Assembly: GCA_943370595.1 (NCBI GenBank)
Contig: CALRRO020000003.1
Span: forward strand, 398,660-462,659
Reading direction: 5' to 3'
Length of the DNA: 64,000 bases
Origin: Piscinibacter sp943370595
GTDB taxonomy: Bacteria; Pseudomonadota; Gammaproteobacteria; Burkholderiales; Burkholderiaceae_C
Each line of letters starts with the position of its first letter. Within the stretch, counting starts at the first letter, position 1. The notes beneath the pieces were generated by a model. It did not search any database, was not told where the DNA came from, and saw only the letters and a list, made by a program, of their open reading frames with translations. Position numbers and translations under genes: made by a program. Shown one piece after another: positions 16,495 to 24,998 of the stretch.

Positions 16495-17913
16495 ATGAAC
16501 ATCATCATCCTCGGGGCCGGCCGCGTGGGCGAGAGCGTGGCCGAGAGCCTGGTGTCGGAGAAGAACGACATCACGGTGATCGACACCAACCCGCAGCGCC
16601 TGCGCGAGCTGGAAGACCGGCTCGACTTGCGCGGCGTGGCCGGCAACGGCATCCAGCCCTCGGTGCTAGAGGCCGCCGGTGCGAAGGATGCCGACATGCT
16701 GATCGCCTGCGCGCCGCTGGACGAGACCAACCTGGTGTGCTGCAAGGTCGCGCACGACGTGTTCAACGTGCCGACCACGATCGCGCGGGTGCGCTCGCCC
16801 GAGTTCGAGAACGGCAGCCCGTTGCTGGGCAAGGAGGGCTTCGCGGTCGACGAGGTGATCTGCCCGGAAGAGTCGCTCACCACCTACATCCGCAAGCTGA
16901 TCGAGTACCCCGAGGCGCTGCAGGTGCTGGAGTTCGCCGGCGGCGCCGTCAGCCTGATCGCGGTGCGTGCGGTGACCGGCGGGCCGATGGTGCGCCACGT
17001 GATCAGCGAGCTGCCGCAGCTGGCGCCCGACGTGGAGATGCGTTTCGTCGCGATCTACCGCAGCGACGAGCTCGGCGTCGATCGCCAGGTGGTGTGCGAC
17101 GGCACCACCCGCATCGAGCCCGGCGACGAACTGTTCGTGCTGGCCGCCACCCGCGACATCCGCAGCGTGCTCGACGCACTGCGCCGCCGCGACGAGCCGG
17201 TGCGCCGCGTGATGATCGCCGGCGGCGGGCGCGTTGGGCTGCGGCTGGCGCGCGAGATCGAGGCCGACTGCCGGGTGAAGATCGTGGAGGCCAACCCGAC
17301 GCGCTGCGAGTACCTCAGCTCGCAGCTGCAGACCGATACGCTGGTGCTGCACGGCGACACCACCGACGAAGACCTGCTCGGCGACGAGAACGTGCAGGAC
17401 ACCGACCTGTTCCTCGCGCTGACCAGCGACGACGAGGACAACATCATGGCCTGCCTGCTGGCCAAGCGCATGGGCGCTCGGCGCGTGCTGGCGCTGATCA
17501 ACCGCCGCGCCTATGCCGACCTGGTGCAGGGCACGCAGATCGACATCGCGCTGTCGCCGGCGCAGACGGTGATCGGCGAGCTGCTCGCCCACGTGCGCCG
17601 CGGCGACGTCGAGGCCGTCTACAGCCTGCGCCGCGGCGCCGCCGAGGCGCTGGAGGCGGTGGCTCATGGCGACCGCAAGTCATCGAAGGTGGTGGGCCGG
17701 CGCATCGAGGAGCTGCCGCTGCCCAGCGGCGCGCAGATCGGCGCGATCGTGCGCCGCGTGCGCGACGGCGACGGCGGCGAGCCGCAGGTGATCATGCCGC
17801 ACCACGACACGGTGATCGAGACCGGCGACCACGTGATCGTCTTCGTGCCGCGCAAGCGCATGGTGCGCGAGATCGAGAAGCTGTTCCAGGTCGGCGCGAC
17901 CTTCCTGTTCTGA
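16495..17913 (+). CDS. trkA: Trk system potassium uptake regulator TrkA
   Basis: Peripheral membrane regulator of 472 residues. It has the expected tandem arrangement of two Rossmann RCK domains: GAGRVGES at residues 7-14 and AGGGRVGLRLA near residue 241, each followed by a TrkA_C domain. It binds NAD(H) or nucleotides and gates the TrkH channel encoded three bases downstream. The ATG at 16495 gives the conserved MNIIILGAGRVG start; it begins seven bases after an acyl-CoA dehydrogenase gene. Confidence 0.96.
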   Translation: MNIIILGAGRVGESVAESLVSEKNDITVIDTNPQRLRELEDRLDLRGVAGNGIQPSVLEAAGAKDADMLIACAPLDETNLVCCKVAHDVFNVPTTIARVRSPEFENGSPLLGKEGFAVDEVICPEESLTTYIRKLIEYPEALQVLEFAGGAVSLIAVRAVTGGPMVRHVISELPQLAPDVEMRFVAIYRSDELGVDRQVVCDGTTRIEPGDELFVLAATRDIRSVLDALRRRDEPVRRVMIAGGGRVGLRLAREIEADCRVKIVEANPTRCEYLSSQLQTDTLVLHGDTTDEDLLGDENVQDTDLFLALTSDDEDNIMACLLAKRMGARRVLALINRRAYADLVQGTQIDIALSPAQTVIGELLAHVRRGDVEAVYSLRRGAAEALEAVAHGDRKSSKVVGRRIEELPLPSGAQIGAIVRRVRDGDGGEPQVIMPHHDTVIETGDHVIVFVPRKRMVREIEKLFQVGATFLF

Positions 17914-17916
17914 CGC

Positions 17917-19374
17917 ATGGCCAGCCTGCGTCGCGTCCTTCCCGTGCTGGCGGTGGTGCTGATGGTGTTTGCCGCCACCATGGCAGTGCCGCTGCTGTTC
18001 GCGCTGATCGGCGGGGATTCGGGCCTGCCCGACCATGCGCAGGCCATGGCGCTGACCTTCCTCAGTGGCTTCGCGCTGTTCATGGCCACGCGGGCGCGGC
18101 GCAGCGAGCTGCAGCCGCGCGACGGTTTCCTGCTGGTCAGCCTGGTGTGGTCGGTGCTGCCGGCCTTCGGCACGCTGCCGCTGCTGCTGCACCTGCCGGA
18201 GCTGAGTTTCACCGATGCCTACTTCGAGGCGGTCAGCGGCCTCACCACCACCGGCGCGACCGTGCTGACCGGGCTGGAGAAGCTGCCGACCTCGATCAAC
18301 GTCTGGCGCTGCTTCATGGTGCTGATCGGCGGCATGGGCATCCTGGTGCTGGTGGTGGCCATCCTGCCGCTGCTGGGTGTCGGTGGCTCGCAGCTGTTCC
18401 GTGCCGAATCGGCCGGGCCGATGAAGGACCAGAAGCTCACGCCGCGCATCGCCGAGACGGCGCGCGGCCTGTGGACTGTCTACTTCACGATGGCCTTCGC
18501 CTGCTTCATGGCCTACCACCTGGTCGGCATGGGCTGGGCCGACGCCTTCATGCACATGTGCAGCACCATGGGCCTGGGCGGCTTCGCGGCCTACGACGCC
18601 AGCTTCGGCGCGTTCGATTCGCAGGCGATCGAGACGGTGGCCATCGTCTTCATGCTGCTGTCGGGCATCAATTTCGCGCTGTACTTCGTGGCCTGGAAGC
18701 GCCGCTCGGTGCTGGCGCTGTGGCGCGATGTCGAGGCGCGCGCCTTCTTTGCGCTGATGGCGGGTTCGGTGCTGCTGGTGGCCGTGTTCCTGCTCGCGCA
18801 TGGCGTGTATCCCGACTTCGCCACTGCGCTGCGCCACGCCGCGTTCAGCGTGGTGTCGGTCGCCACCACCACCGGGCTGAGCACGGTGGACTACGCGCAA
18901 TGGCCGCTGTTCGCACCGGTTCTGATGCTGTTCCTGTGCGGCTTCGCCACCTGCGCCGGCTCCACCGGCGGCGGCATCAAGCTGATCCGCTCGATCGTGA
19001 TGCTCAAGGCCGCCAAGCGCGAGATGACGCGCATCGTGCATCCGCGCGCCGTGCTGCCGGTGAAGATCGGCGGGGCACTGGTCTCCAACCAGGTCATCTT
19101 CTCGGTGCTGGCCTTCATGCTGATCTACGGCGGCGTGATGGTCGCCGCGACGCTGCTGCTGCTGTTCAGCGGACTCGACATCGTGACCGCCTTCACCGCG
19201 GTGGTCGCGTGCATCAACAACACCGGCCCGGGGCTGGGCCAGGTCGGGCCGTCCGGCAACTACCAGGGCCTCAGCGACTTCCAGACCTGGGTGTGCAGCA
19301 TCACGATGCTGCTCGGCCGGCTCGAACTCCTGTCGGTGCTCGTTCTGTTCACGCCGCAGTTCTGGCGGACGTGA
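17917..19374 (+). CDS. trkH: Potassium uptake transporter TrkH
   Basis: Membrane channel of 485 residues with four pseudo-repeats, each with a selectivity-filter loop of the TTTGAT type; clear ones are SGLTTTGATVLTG near residue 106 and VATTTGLSTVDY near residue 318, plus INNTGPGLGQVGP near the end. Together with TrkA it takes up potassium driven by the proton or ion gradient. Three bases separate it from trkA. A palindromic element follows directly after the stop. Confidence 0.96.
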   Translation: MASLRRVLPVLAVVLMVFAATMAVPLLFALIGGDSGLPDHAQAMALTFLSGFALFMATRARRSELQPRDGFLLVSLVWSVLPAFGTLPLLLHLPELSFTDAYFEAVSGLTTTGATVLTGLEKLPTSINVWRCFMVLIGGMGILVLVVAILPLLGVGGSQLFRAESAGPMKDQKLTPRIAETARGLWTVYFTMAFACFMAYHLVGMGWADAFMHMCSTMGLGGFAAYDASFGAFDSQAIETVAIVFMLLSGINFALYFVAWKRRSVLALWRDVEARAFFALMAGSVLLVAVFLLAHGVYPDFATALRHAAFSVVSVATTTGLSTVDYAQWPLFAPVLMLFLCGFATCAGSTGGGIKLIRSIVMLKAAKREMTRIVHPRAVLPVKIGGALVSNQVIFSVLAFMLIYGGVMVAATLLLLFSGLDIVTAFTAVVACINNTGPGLGQVGPSGNYQGLSDFQTWVCSITMLLGRLELLSVLVLFTPQFWRT

Positions 19375-19375
19375 C

Positions 19376-19425
19376 GGCCCCCGCACGACGAGTACGTCGG
19401 GCGACCCCCCGAGGGGGTGCGGGCC
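19376..19425. repeat. Palindromic GC-rich repeat between convergent genes
   Basis: Nested inverted repeat: GGCCCCCGCAC (19376-19386) pairs with GTGCGGGCC (19417-19425), and inner CGACG/CGTCG and CCCCC/GGGGG stems add to it. It lacks a T-run. It sits between convergent trkH and the CbiM-like gene, where it may act as a two-way terminator. It resembles dispersed palindromic repeats frequent in Rubrivivax-like genomes (recollection, not a search). Confidence 0.65.
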
Positions 19426-19460
19426 GGCTTGGGAGCGGCCCGGCGCTCGGCCCGCGGTGC

Positions 19461-20114
19461 TCAGTCCTTCGGCAGGTAGCGTTCGTCGGACCAGGTGGCC
19501 AGCCACTGCGGCCGGAAGGCGACGAAGATCGCCACTAGCATGCCGGTGGAGAAGGCCTCGCCCCAGGCCATCAGCCAGTGGCCCAGCAGCAGCGAGCCGA
19601 GCTCGGTGCCTTCCGGTTCGGGGTGCACGAAGGCGGCGATCGTGCCAGCACCCATCATGGCCAGCGCAGTGACGATGAAGCCGCGGCCGAGGATGAAGAC
19701 GAAGGGGTGCTGGGGCAGCCAGCGCCGCGTCGCCAGGCCGATGGCCAGGGCGAGCGTGGCCGCGACGATGCCGTTCCAGGCCAGGTGGTCCAGCGCCAGC
19801 GGCCAGGCGATGCCGCCCAGCCAGGCGCCCAGCGCGGCGATCGGCAGCAGGCTCAGCACGGCCAGCGGCCAGCCGAGCATCAGCACCATCAGGCAGGCAC
19901 CCGAGAGCTGCACCGCCACACCGCCGGGCATCACGCGCTGTGCCGCCCACACCCAGGGCAGCAGCACCAGGCAGGCGAGCCAGGGGTGCCAGATCGGCGC
20001 ACCGCGCAACTGCCGCCACGGCCTCAATGCGAGTGCGACGGCCAACGCGACGAGCACCACGGCGAGCGACAACCCCATCGCGGCGATGCTAACCAGCAGG
20101 GTTGCTGCCGACAT
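19461..20114 (-). CDS. CbiM-like integral membrane protein (ECF transporter S-component type)
   Basis: Membrane protein of 217 residues with about six hydrophobic segments. Features shared with the CbiM family are the MPGGVAVQLSGACLMVLMLGWPLAVLSLLPIAALGAWLGG region and the conserved C-terminal helix with glutamate and histidine (LGHWLMAWGEAFSTGMLVAIFV). CbiM proteins bind cobalt or nickel in energy-coupling-factor importers. Here no ATPase or CbiQ gene adjoins, so it may work alone or with distant partners. The ATG at 20114 is 33 bases from the divergent isomerase start. Family call is moderate. Confidence 0.7.
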   Translation of the reverse strand: MSAATLLVSIAAMGLSLAVVLVALAVALALRPWRQLRGAPIWHPWLACLVLLPWVWAAQRVMPGGVAVQLSGACLMVLMLGWPLAVLSLLPIAALGAWLGGIAWPLALDHLAWNGIVAATLALAIGLATRRWLPQHPFVFILGRGFIVTALAMMGAGTIAAFVHPEPEGTELGSLLLGHWLMAWGEAFSTGMLVAIFVAFRPQWLATWSDERYLPKD

Positions 20115-20147
20115 GACAAGGGTCAACCGGCGCGCTACGCTGGCCAC

Positions 20148-20762
20148 ATGAACACCGCCGTGCCGCGCAGCATCGACTTCTACTTCGACTTCTCGTCGCC
20201 GTACTCCTACATCGCGTCGGAGTGGATCGACGCGCTCGCGGCTCGCCACGGCCGCACGGTGAACTGGAAGGCCATCCTGCTCGGCGCCACCTTCCAGGCC
20301 GCCGAGCTGAAGAGCCCGGTGTCCTACCCGATCAAGCGCGAGTACTCGCTGCACGACTTCGAGCGCTCTGCGCGCTTCGCCGGCGTGCCCTTGACCGTTC
20401 CGCAGACCTTCCCGATCCCGACGCAGAACGCGGCGCGTGTGTTCTGGTGGCTGGCCGATGCCGACGTCGAACGCGCCCGCCAATGGGCGCGCCACTGCCT
20501 GCGCGCCTACTTCGCGCGCGGCGTCGACCTGAGCGAGGCCGCGTCGCTGCGGCAACTGGCCGCCGATTTCGGCCTCGGTGGGGACGCGGCCGAAGCGGTC
20601 TGGAACGACACTGTCTGGAAGCTGCGCCTGAAGGCCGAGAACGAAGCGGCCATCGCCGCGGGCGTGTTCGGCGCGCCCTTCTTCGTGGTCGACGGCGAGC
20701 CCTTCTGGGGCAACGACCGGCGGCCGCAGATCGAGCGCTGGCTCGAGAAAGGACCGTTCTGA
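20148..20762 (+). CDS. 2-hydroxychromene-2-carboxylate isomerase-like (DsbA fold)
   Basis: Thioredoxin-fold protein of 204 residues of the kappa-class glutathione transferase/HCCA isomerase family. The start FYFDFSSPYSYIASE replaces the CxxC redox site with SPYS, and the later GVFGAPFFVVDGEPFWGNDR segment is diagnostic of this group. The reaction is glutathione-dependent isomerisation of chromene carboxylates in aromatic breakdown, but many members have other or unknown substrates. The last bases overlap the DinB gene start (ATGA). A second family member is encoded at 29699. Confidence 0.87.
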   Translation: MNTAVPRSIDFYFDFSSPYSYIASEWIDALAARHGRTVNWKAILLGATFQAAELKSPVSYPIKREYSLHDFERSARFAGVPLTVPQTFPIPTQNAARVFWWLADADVERARQWARHCLRAYFARGVDLSEAASLRQLAADFGLGGDAAEAVWNDTVWKLRLKAENEAAIAAGVFGAPFFVVDGEPFWGNDRRPQIERWLEKGPF

Positions 20763-21319
20763 TGCTCACCCTCGCCGGACAGCTTCGCATCCAGGCACGC
20801 GCCAACCGCCTTGCCAACCACCGGCTGCACGCGGCGATGGCGGCGCTGTCCGACGCCGAGTTCCACGCCCCGCGGGTGAGCTTCTTCCCCAGCCTCGCCG
20901 CGACGCTGAACCACATCCTGGCGGTCGACGGCTACTACATCGGCGCGCTGCATGGCGATGCGGGTCTGGTGCGCGTGTACCGCGATTTCGTGCACGCCAC
21001 CACCCTGGCCGAGCTCGCGGCGCGCCAGCGCGCCAGCGACGAACGTCTGATCGCCTGGTGCGAGACGCTGACCGACGCCGGCAGCGCTGCGATGGTCGAC
21101 ATGGACCGCGGCACGCACGTTCAGCGTGACCGCGCAGCTCATGTGCTCGCCCACCTGTTCATGCACCAGACGCACCACCGCGGCCAGGTGCACACGATGC
21201 TTTCCAGCACGGCGGTGGCGCCGCCGCAGCTCGACGAGTTCCTGATGCCCAGCGACGACCGGTTCCGCCTGGCCGACATGGCGGCCCTGGGCTGGCGCGA
21301 GGCCGACGTCTACGGGTAA
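20762..21319 (+). CDS. DinB family protein
   Basis: Four-helix metal-binding protein of 185 residues in the DinB/YfiT superfamily. Histidines expected to hold the metal are at the LNHILAVDGYY motif and the C-terminal HLFMHQTHHRGQVHTML motif. Members include mycothiol- or glutathione-dependent transferases and proteins of unknown role. It overlaps the isomerase stop by one base, so the pair is translated together and may share a thiol-based function. The LiuR operator of the next operon lies 52 bases downstream. Confidence 0.87.
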   Translation: MLTLAGQLRIQARANRLANHRLHAAMAALSDAEFHAPRVSFFPSLAATLNHILAVDGYYIGALHGDAGLVRVYRDFVHATTLAELAARQRASDERLIAWCETLTDAGSAAMVDMDRGTHVQRDRAAHVLAHLFMHQTHHRGQVHTMLSSTAVAPPQLDEFLMPSDDRFRLADMAALGWREADVYG

Positions 21320-21371
21320 GCCGCAGGGCGACCCGGGCGATCGACCGGCGTCGCACCGATAGAATCCACGC

Positions 21372-21393
21372 TTGACGTTTACGTAAACGTCAA
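21372..21393. promoter_or_regulatory. LiuR operator (22-bp perfect palindrome) before liuB
   Basis: Identical over 22 bases to the palindrome at 7445: arm TTGACGTTTAC joined to GTAAACGTCAA. It is 42 bases upstream of liuB. A -10-like TAGAAT at 21360-21365 precedes it, so bound LiuR would cover the transcription start. Confidence 0.85.
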
Positions 21394-21435
21394 CCGCAGA
21401 TCCGGTGCCACAGTCGGCTGCTCCGTGGAGACCCC

Positions 21436-23058
21436 ATGCCCGTTCTCGCCTCCAACCTCAGCCCGCGTGCCGAGGACTTCAAGGCCAATGCCGCGGCAAT
21501 GCGCGCGCTGGTCGACGACCTGAACGCGAAGCTCGCGCAGATCGCCCTGGGCGGCGGCGAGGCCGCGCGTGCCAAGCACGTGTCGCGCGGCAAGCTGCTG
21601 CCGCGCGAGCGGGTCGAGATGCTGCTCGACCCGGACACGCCCTTCCTCGAAGTGGCGCCGCTGGCCGCGCTCGACATGTACAAGGAGAAGGGTGGCGCCG
21701 ATGCCGCGCCCGGCGCCGGCCTGATCGCCGGCATCGGCCGCGTGGCCGGCATCGAGTGCATGGTGGTCTGCAACGACGCCACGGTGAAGGGCGGCACCTA
21801 CTTCCCGATGACGGTGAAGAAGCACCTGCGCGCGCAGGAGATCGCGATGCAGAACCGTCTGCCGTGCATCTACCTGGTCGACTCCGGCGGCGCCAACCTG
21901 CCCAACCAGGACGACGTGTTCCCCGACCGCGATCACTTCGGCCGCATCTTCTTCAACCAGGCCAACATGAGCGCCCAGGGCATCCCGCAGATCGCAGTGG
22001 TGATGGGTTCGTGCACGGCCGGCGGTGCCTACATGCCGGCGATGAGCGACGAGTCGATCATCGTGAAGAACCAGGGCACCATCTTCCTCGGCGGCCCGCC
22101 GCTGGTGAAGGCGGCAATCGGCGAGGTGGTCAGCGCCGAAGACCTGGGCGGCGGCGACGTGCACACGCGCCTGTCCGGCGTGGCGGATCACCTCGCCCAG
22201 AACGACACCCACGCCCTGGCGATCGCACGCGCCTCGGTGGCCAACCTCAACTGGCGCAAGGCGCACGAGCAGCGGCTCGAACCGCCGCGCCCACCGCTGT
22301 TCGACACCAGCGAACTGCACGGCATCATCCCGGTCGACCCGCGCAAGCCCTACGACGTGCACGAGATCATCGCGCGCATCGTCGATGGCAGCGAGTTCGA
22401 CGAGTTCAAGGCCCGCTACGGCACCACGCTGGTCTGCGGCTTCGCGCACATCGAGGGCATGCCGGTGGGCATCGTCGCCAACAACGGCGTGCTGTTCAGC
22501 GAGAGCGCGCTCAAGGGCGCGCACTTCATCGAGCTGTGTGGCCAGCGCAAGATTCCGCTGGTGTTCCTGCAGAACATCACCGGCTTCATGGTCGGCCGCA
22601 AGTACGAGAGCGAGGGCATCGCCAAGCATGGCGCGAAGATGGTCACCGCCGTCTCGACGGTGAACGTGCCCAAGTTCACCGTGATCATCGGCGGCAGCTT
22701 CGGCGCCGGCAACTACGGCATGTGCGGCCGCGCCTACAGTCCCCGCTTCCTGTGGATGTGGCCGAACGCGCGCATCTCGGTGATGGGCGGCGAACAGGCG
22801 GCCAGCGTGCTGGCCACCGTCAAGCGCGACGGCATCGAGGCCAAGGGCGGCGCATGGTCCGCCGACGAAGAGAAGGCCTTCAAGCAGCCCATCCTCGACC
22901 AGTTCGAGCACCAGGCCCATCCGTACTACGCCAGCGCCCGCCTGTGGGACGACGGTGTGATCGACCCCGCCCACACGCGTCGCGTGCTGGCGCTGGCGAT
23001 CAGCGCGAGCCTGAACGCGCCCATCCCGGACGCGAAGTTCGGTGTCTTCCGCATGTGA
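21436..23058 (+). CDS. liuB: Methylcrotonyl-CoA carboxylase, carboxyltransferase (beta) subunit
   Basis: Carboxyltransferase of 540 residues, normal family length. With the LiuD biotin subunit it carboxylates 3-methylcrotonyl-CoA to 3-methylglutaconyl-CoA. The two crotonase-like carboxyltransferase halves are visible, with oxyanion-forming Gly/Ala stretches (GSCTAGGAYMPAMSDE; GGSFGAGNYGMCGRAYSPRFLWMWPNA). The latter segment and the FLQNITGFMVG stretch are typical of MCC rather than propionyl- or geranyl-CoA enzymes, although the geranyl enzyme is a close relative. It is first in the operon behind the LiuR operator. Confidence 0.94.
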   Translation: MPVLASNLSPRAEDFKANAAAMRALVDDLNAKLAQIALGGGEAARAKHVSRGKLLPRERVEMLLDPDTPFLEVAPLAALDMYKEKGGADAAPGAGLIAGIGRVAGIECMVVCNDATVKGGTYFPMTVKKHLRAQEIAMQNRLPCIYLVDSGGANLPNQDDVFPDRDHFGRIFFNQANMSAQGIPQIAVVMGSCTAGGAYMPAMSDESIIVKNQGTIFLGGPPLVKAAIGEVVSAEDLGGGDVHTRLSGVADHLAQNDTHALAIARASVANLNWRKAHEQRLEPPRPPLFDTSELHGIIPVDPRKPYDVHEIIARIVDGSEFDEFKARYGTTLVCGFAHIEGMPVGIVANNGVLFSESALKGAHFIELCGQRKIPLVFLQNITGFMVGRKYESEGIAKHGAKMVTAVSTVNVPKFTVIIGGSFGAGNYGMCGRAYSPRFLWMWPNARISVMGGEQAASVLATVKRDGIEAKGGAWSADEEKAFKQPILDQFEHQAHPYYASARLWDDGVIDPAHTRRVLALAISASLNAPIPDAKFGVFRM

Positions 23059-23068
23059 GGCCGGGCGC

Positions 23069-24202
23069 ATGGAGAACATCTACCTCACCCCCGAGCATCA
23101 GACGCTGCGCGATCAGGTGGCGCGCTTCCTCGCCCGCGAGGTGGAACCGTTCGCCGAGCAATGGGAACGCGATGGCTGCGTGCCGCGCGAGGTGCTGCGC
23201 AAGATGGGCGAGGCCGGCTTCCTCGGGCTCATGTATTCGGCGCAGCACGGCGGCGCCGAGGCCGATGCGCTGACCAACCTGGTGTTCGCCGAGGCGCTGT
23301 CGCAGTCCACCTACGGTGGCTTCATCATCACCGTGCTCGTGCACACCGACATGGCCAGCCCCCACCTGCACCATTCCGGCAACGCGGCGCAGCAGGCGAC
23401 GTACATGCCCGGCGTGATCGCCGGTCGCACGATCACGGCGGTCGGCATCACCGAGCCCGGCGCGGGTTCGGACGTGGCCGGATTGAAGACCACCGCGAAG
23501 CGGGAGGGTGACGCGTGGGTGCTGAACGGCACCAAGCTGTTCATCACCAACGGCGTGCATGCCGACCTGTACTTCATCGCCGCGCGCACCGGCACGGCCC
23601 GCCACGCGATCTCGATGTTCATCGTCGAGAAGGGCACGCCGGGCTTCACCGTCGGCCGCTCGCTGGAGAAGACCGGCTGGCTGTCGTCCGACACCGCCGA
23701 GCTGGTCTTCGAGGACTGCCGCATCCCGGCCGCCAACCTGCTGGGCGAGCAGGACAAGGGCTTCTACTCGGTGATGAAGAACTTCCAGACCGAACGCATC
23801 GCGCTGGCCGCGATGGCCATCGGGCACTGCACGCGCGCGCTGGAGATGACGCTCGAGTACGTGCGCGATCGCCGTGCCTTCGGGGCCACGCTGTTCGACA
23901 AGCAGGTCGTGCGCCAGCGCCTGGCCATGCTCGACGCCAAGGTGCGCGCCGCTCGCCAGTACCTCTACCACTGCGGCTGGCTGGTGACTCAGGGGCGCGA
24001 CGTGGTGCAAGACGTGTCCATGCTCAAGTCGCTGACCGGCGAGTTGGTCAACGAGGTGGTGCAGGCCTGCCAGCAGTTCCATGGCGGCATGGGCTACATG
24101 CGCGGCACGGCCATCGAGAGGCTGTGGCGCGACGCGCGCATCCTGGCCATCGGCGGCGGCGCGACCGAAGTGATGCTCGACGAAGCCGCCAAGCGCTACT
24201 GA
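23069..24202 (+). CDS. Acyl-CoA dehydrogenase (IVD/long-chain-like active site)
   Basis: FAD-dependent dehydrogenase of 377 residues, 10 bases after liuB. The only plausible catalytic base is E242 in FQTERIALA, at the position used by isovaleryl-CoA and long-chain acyl-CoA dehydrogenases; the C-terminal site reads ILAIGGGATEVMLDEAAKRY without the usual YEGT. Other motifs (ITEPGAGSDVAGL; GGMGYMRGTAIERLWRDARI) are intact. As liuA is already present, this enzyme may act on a different branched acyl-CoA, for example of isoprenoid (citronellyl-type) or 2-methyl-branched origin. That substrate idea is inference. Confidence 0.9.
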   Translation: MENIYLTPEHQTLRDQVARFLAREVEPFAEQWERDGCVPREVLRKMGEAGFLGLMYSAQHGGAEADALTNLVFAEALSQSTYGGFIITVLVHTDMASPHLHHSGNAAQQATYMPGVIAGRTITAVGITEPGAGSDVAGLKTTAKREGDAWVLNGTKLFITNGVHADLYFIAARTGTARHAISMFIVEKGTPGFTVGRSLEKTGWLSSDTAELVFEDCRIPAANLLGEQDKGFYSVMKNFQTERIALAAMAIGHCTRALEMTLEYVRDRRAFGATLFDKQVVRQRLAMLDAKVRAARQYLYHCGWLVTQGRDVVQDVSMLKSLTGELVNEVVQACQQFHGGMGYMRGTAIERLWRDARILAIGGGATEVMLDEAAKRY

Positions 24203-24210
24203 GGTTCACG

Positions 24211-24993
24211 ATGACGACCACCCTCGACGTGCAACGCAGCGGCCCCGTGGCCCGCGTGTACCTGAACCGCCCCGAGGTGCGCAACGCCTTCAACGACGGC
24301 GTGATCGCCGAGCTGACGCAGACCTTCGCCGCACTCGGTGCCGACGCCACGCTGCGCTGCATCGTGCTCGGCGGCCACGGCAAGGCCTTCTGCGCCGGCG
24401 CCGACCTGAACTGGATGCGCGCGATGGCCGGCTACAGCTGGGAGCAGAACCGTGCCGATGCGCAGGCGCTGGCCGACATGCTGTGGACGATCTATGCCTG
24501 CCCGGTGCCCGTGGTCGGCCGCGTGCATGGCGACTGCTATGCCGGTGGCCTGGGCCTGGCGGCGGTGTGCGACGTGCTGGTGGCCGCCGAGGGCGTGCAG
24601 TTCTGCCTCAGCGAAGCAAAGCTCGGGCTGCTGCCGGCGACGATCGGACCCTACGTCGTGAAGGCGATGGGCGAGCAGGCCGCGCGGCGCTGGTTCGTCA
24701 CCGCCGAACGCTTCAGCGCGGCGCAGGCGCAGGCGATGGGCTTCGTGCACGAGTGCGTGGCACCGGAAGCGCTGGACGCCAGGGTCGACGAGCTCGTCGC
24801 CGCGCTGGTCGCCAACGGGCCGATGGCCGTGCGTGCCTGCAAGCGGCTCGTGCAGGATGTCGCCGGCCGCGCGATCGACGCCGACCTGCGCGCCGAAACC
24901 GCCCGCCGTATTGCCGACATCCGCGCCAGCGACGAAGGCCGCGAGGGCATCCAGTCCTTCCTCGGCAAGCGCGCGCCGACATGGCTGGCCTGA
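24211..24993 (+). CDS. liuC: Methylglutaconyl-CoA hydratase
   Basis: Enoyl-CoA hydratase/isomerase-fold enzyme of 260 residues. In the liu pathway it hydrates 3-methylglutaconyl-CoA to HMG-CoA. The oxyanion loop (AFCAGADLNWM) and the catalytic-helix region (GDCYAGGLGLAAVCDVLVAAEGVQFCLSEAKLGLLPATIGPYV) match the LiuC/AtuE group. It lies eight bases after the acyl-CoA dehydrogenase and is followed by a DUF4126 gene, then liuD. The specific name rests on motif style and on position between liuB and liuD. Confidence 0.9.
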   Translation: MTTTLDVQRSGPVARVYLNRPEVRNAFNDGVIAELTQTFAALGADATLRCIVLGGHGKAFCAGADLNWMRAMAGYSWEQNRADAQALADMLWTIYACPVPVVGRVHGDCYAGGLGLAAVCDVLVAAEGVQFCLSEAKLGLLPATIGPYVVKAMGEQAARRWFVTAERFSAAQAQAMGFVHECVAPEALDARVDELVAALVANGPMAVRACKRLVQDVAGRAIDADLRAETARRIADIRASDEGREGIQSFLGKRAPTWLA

Positions 24994-24998
24994 CCACG

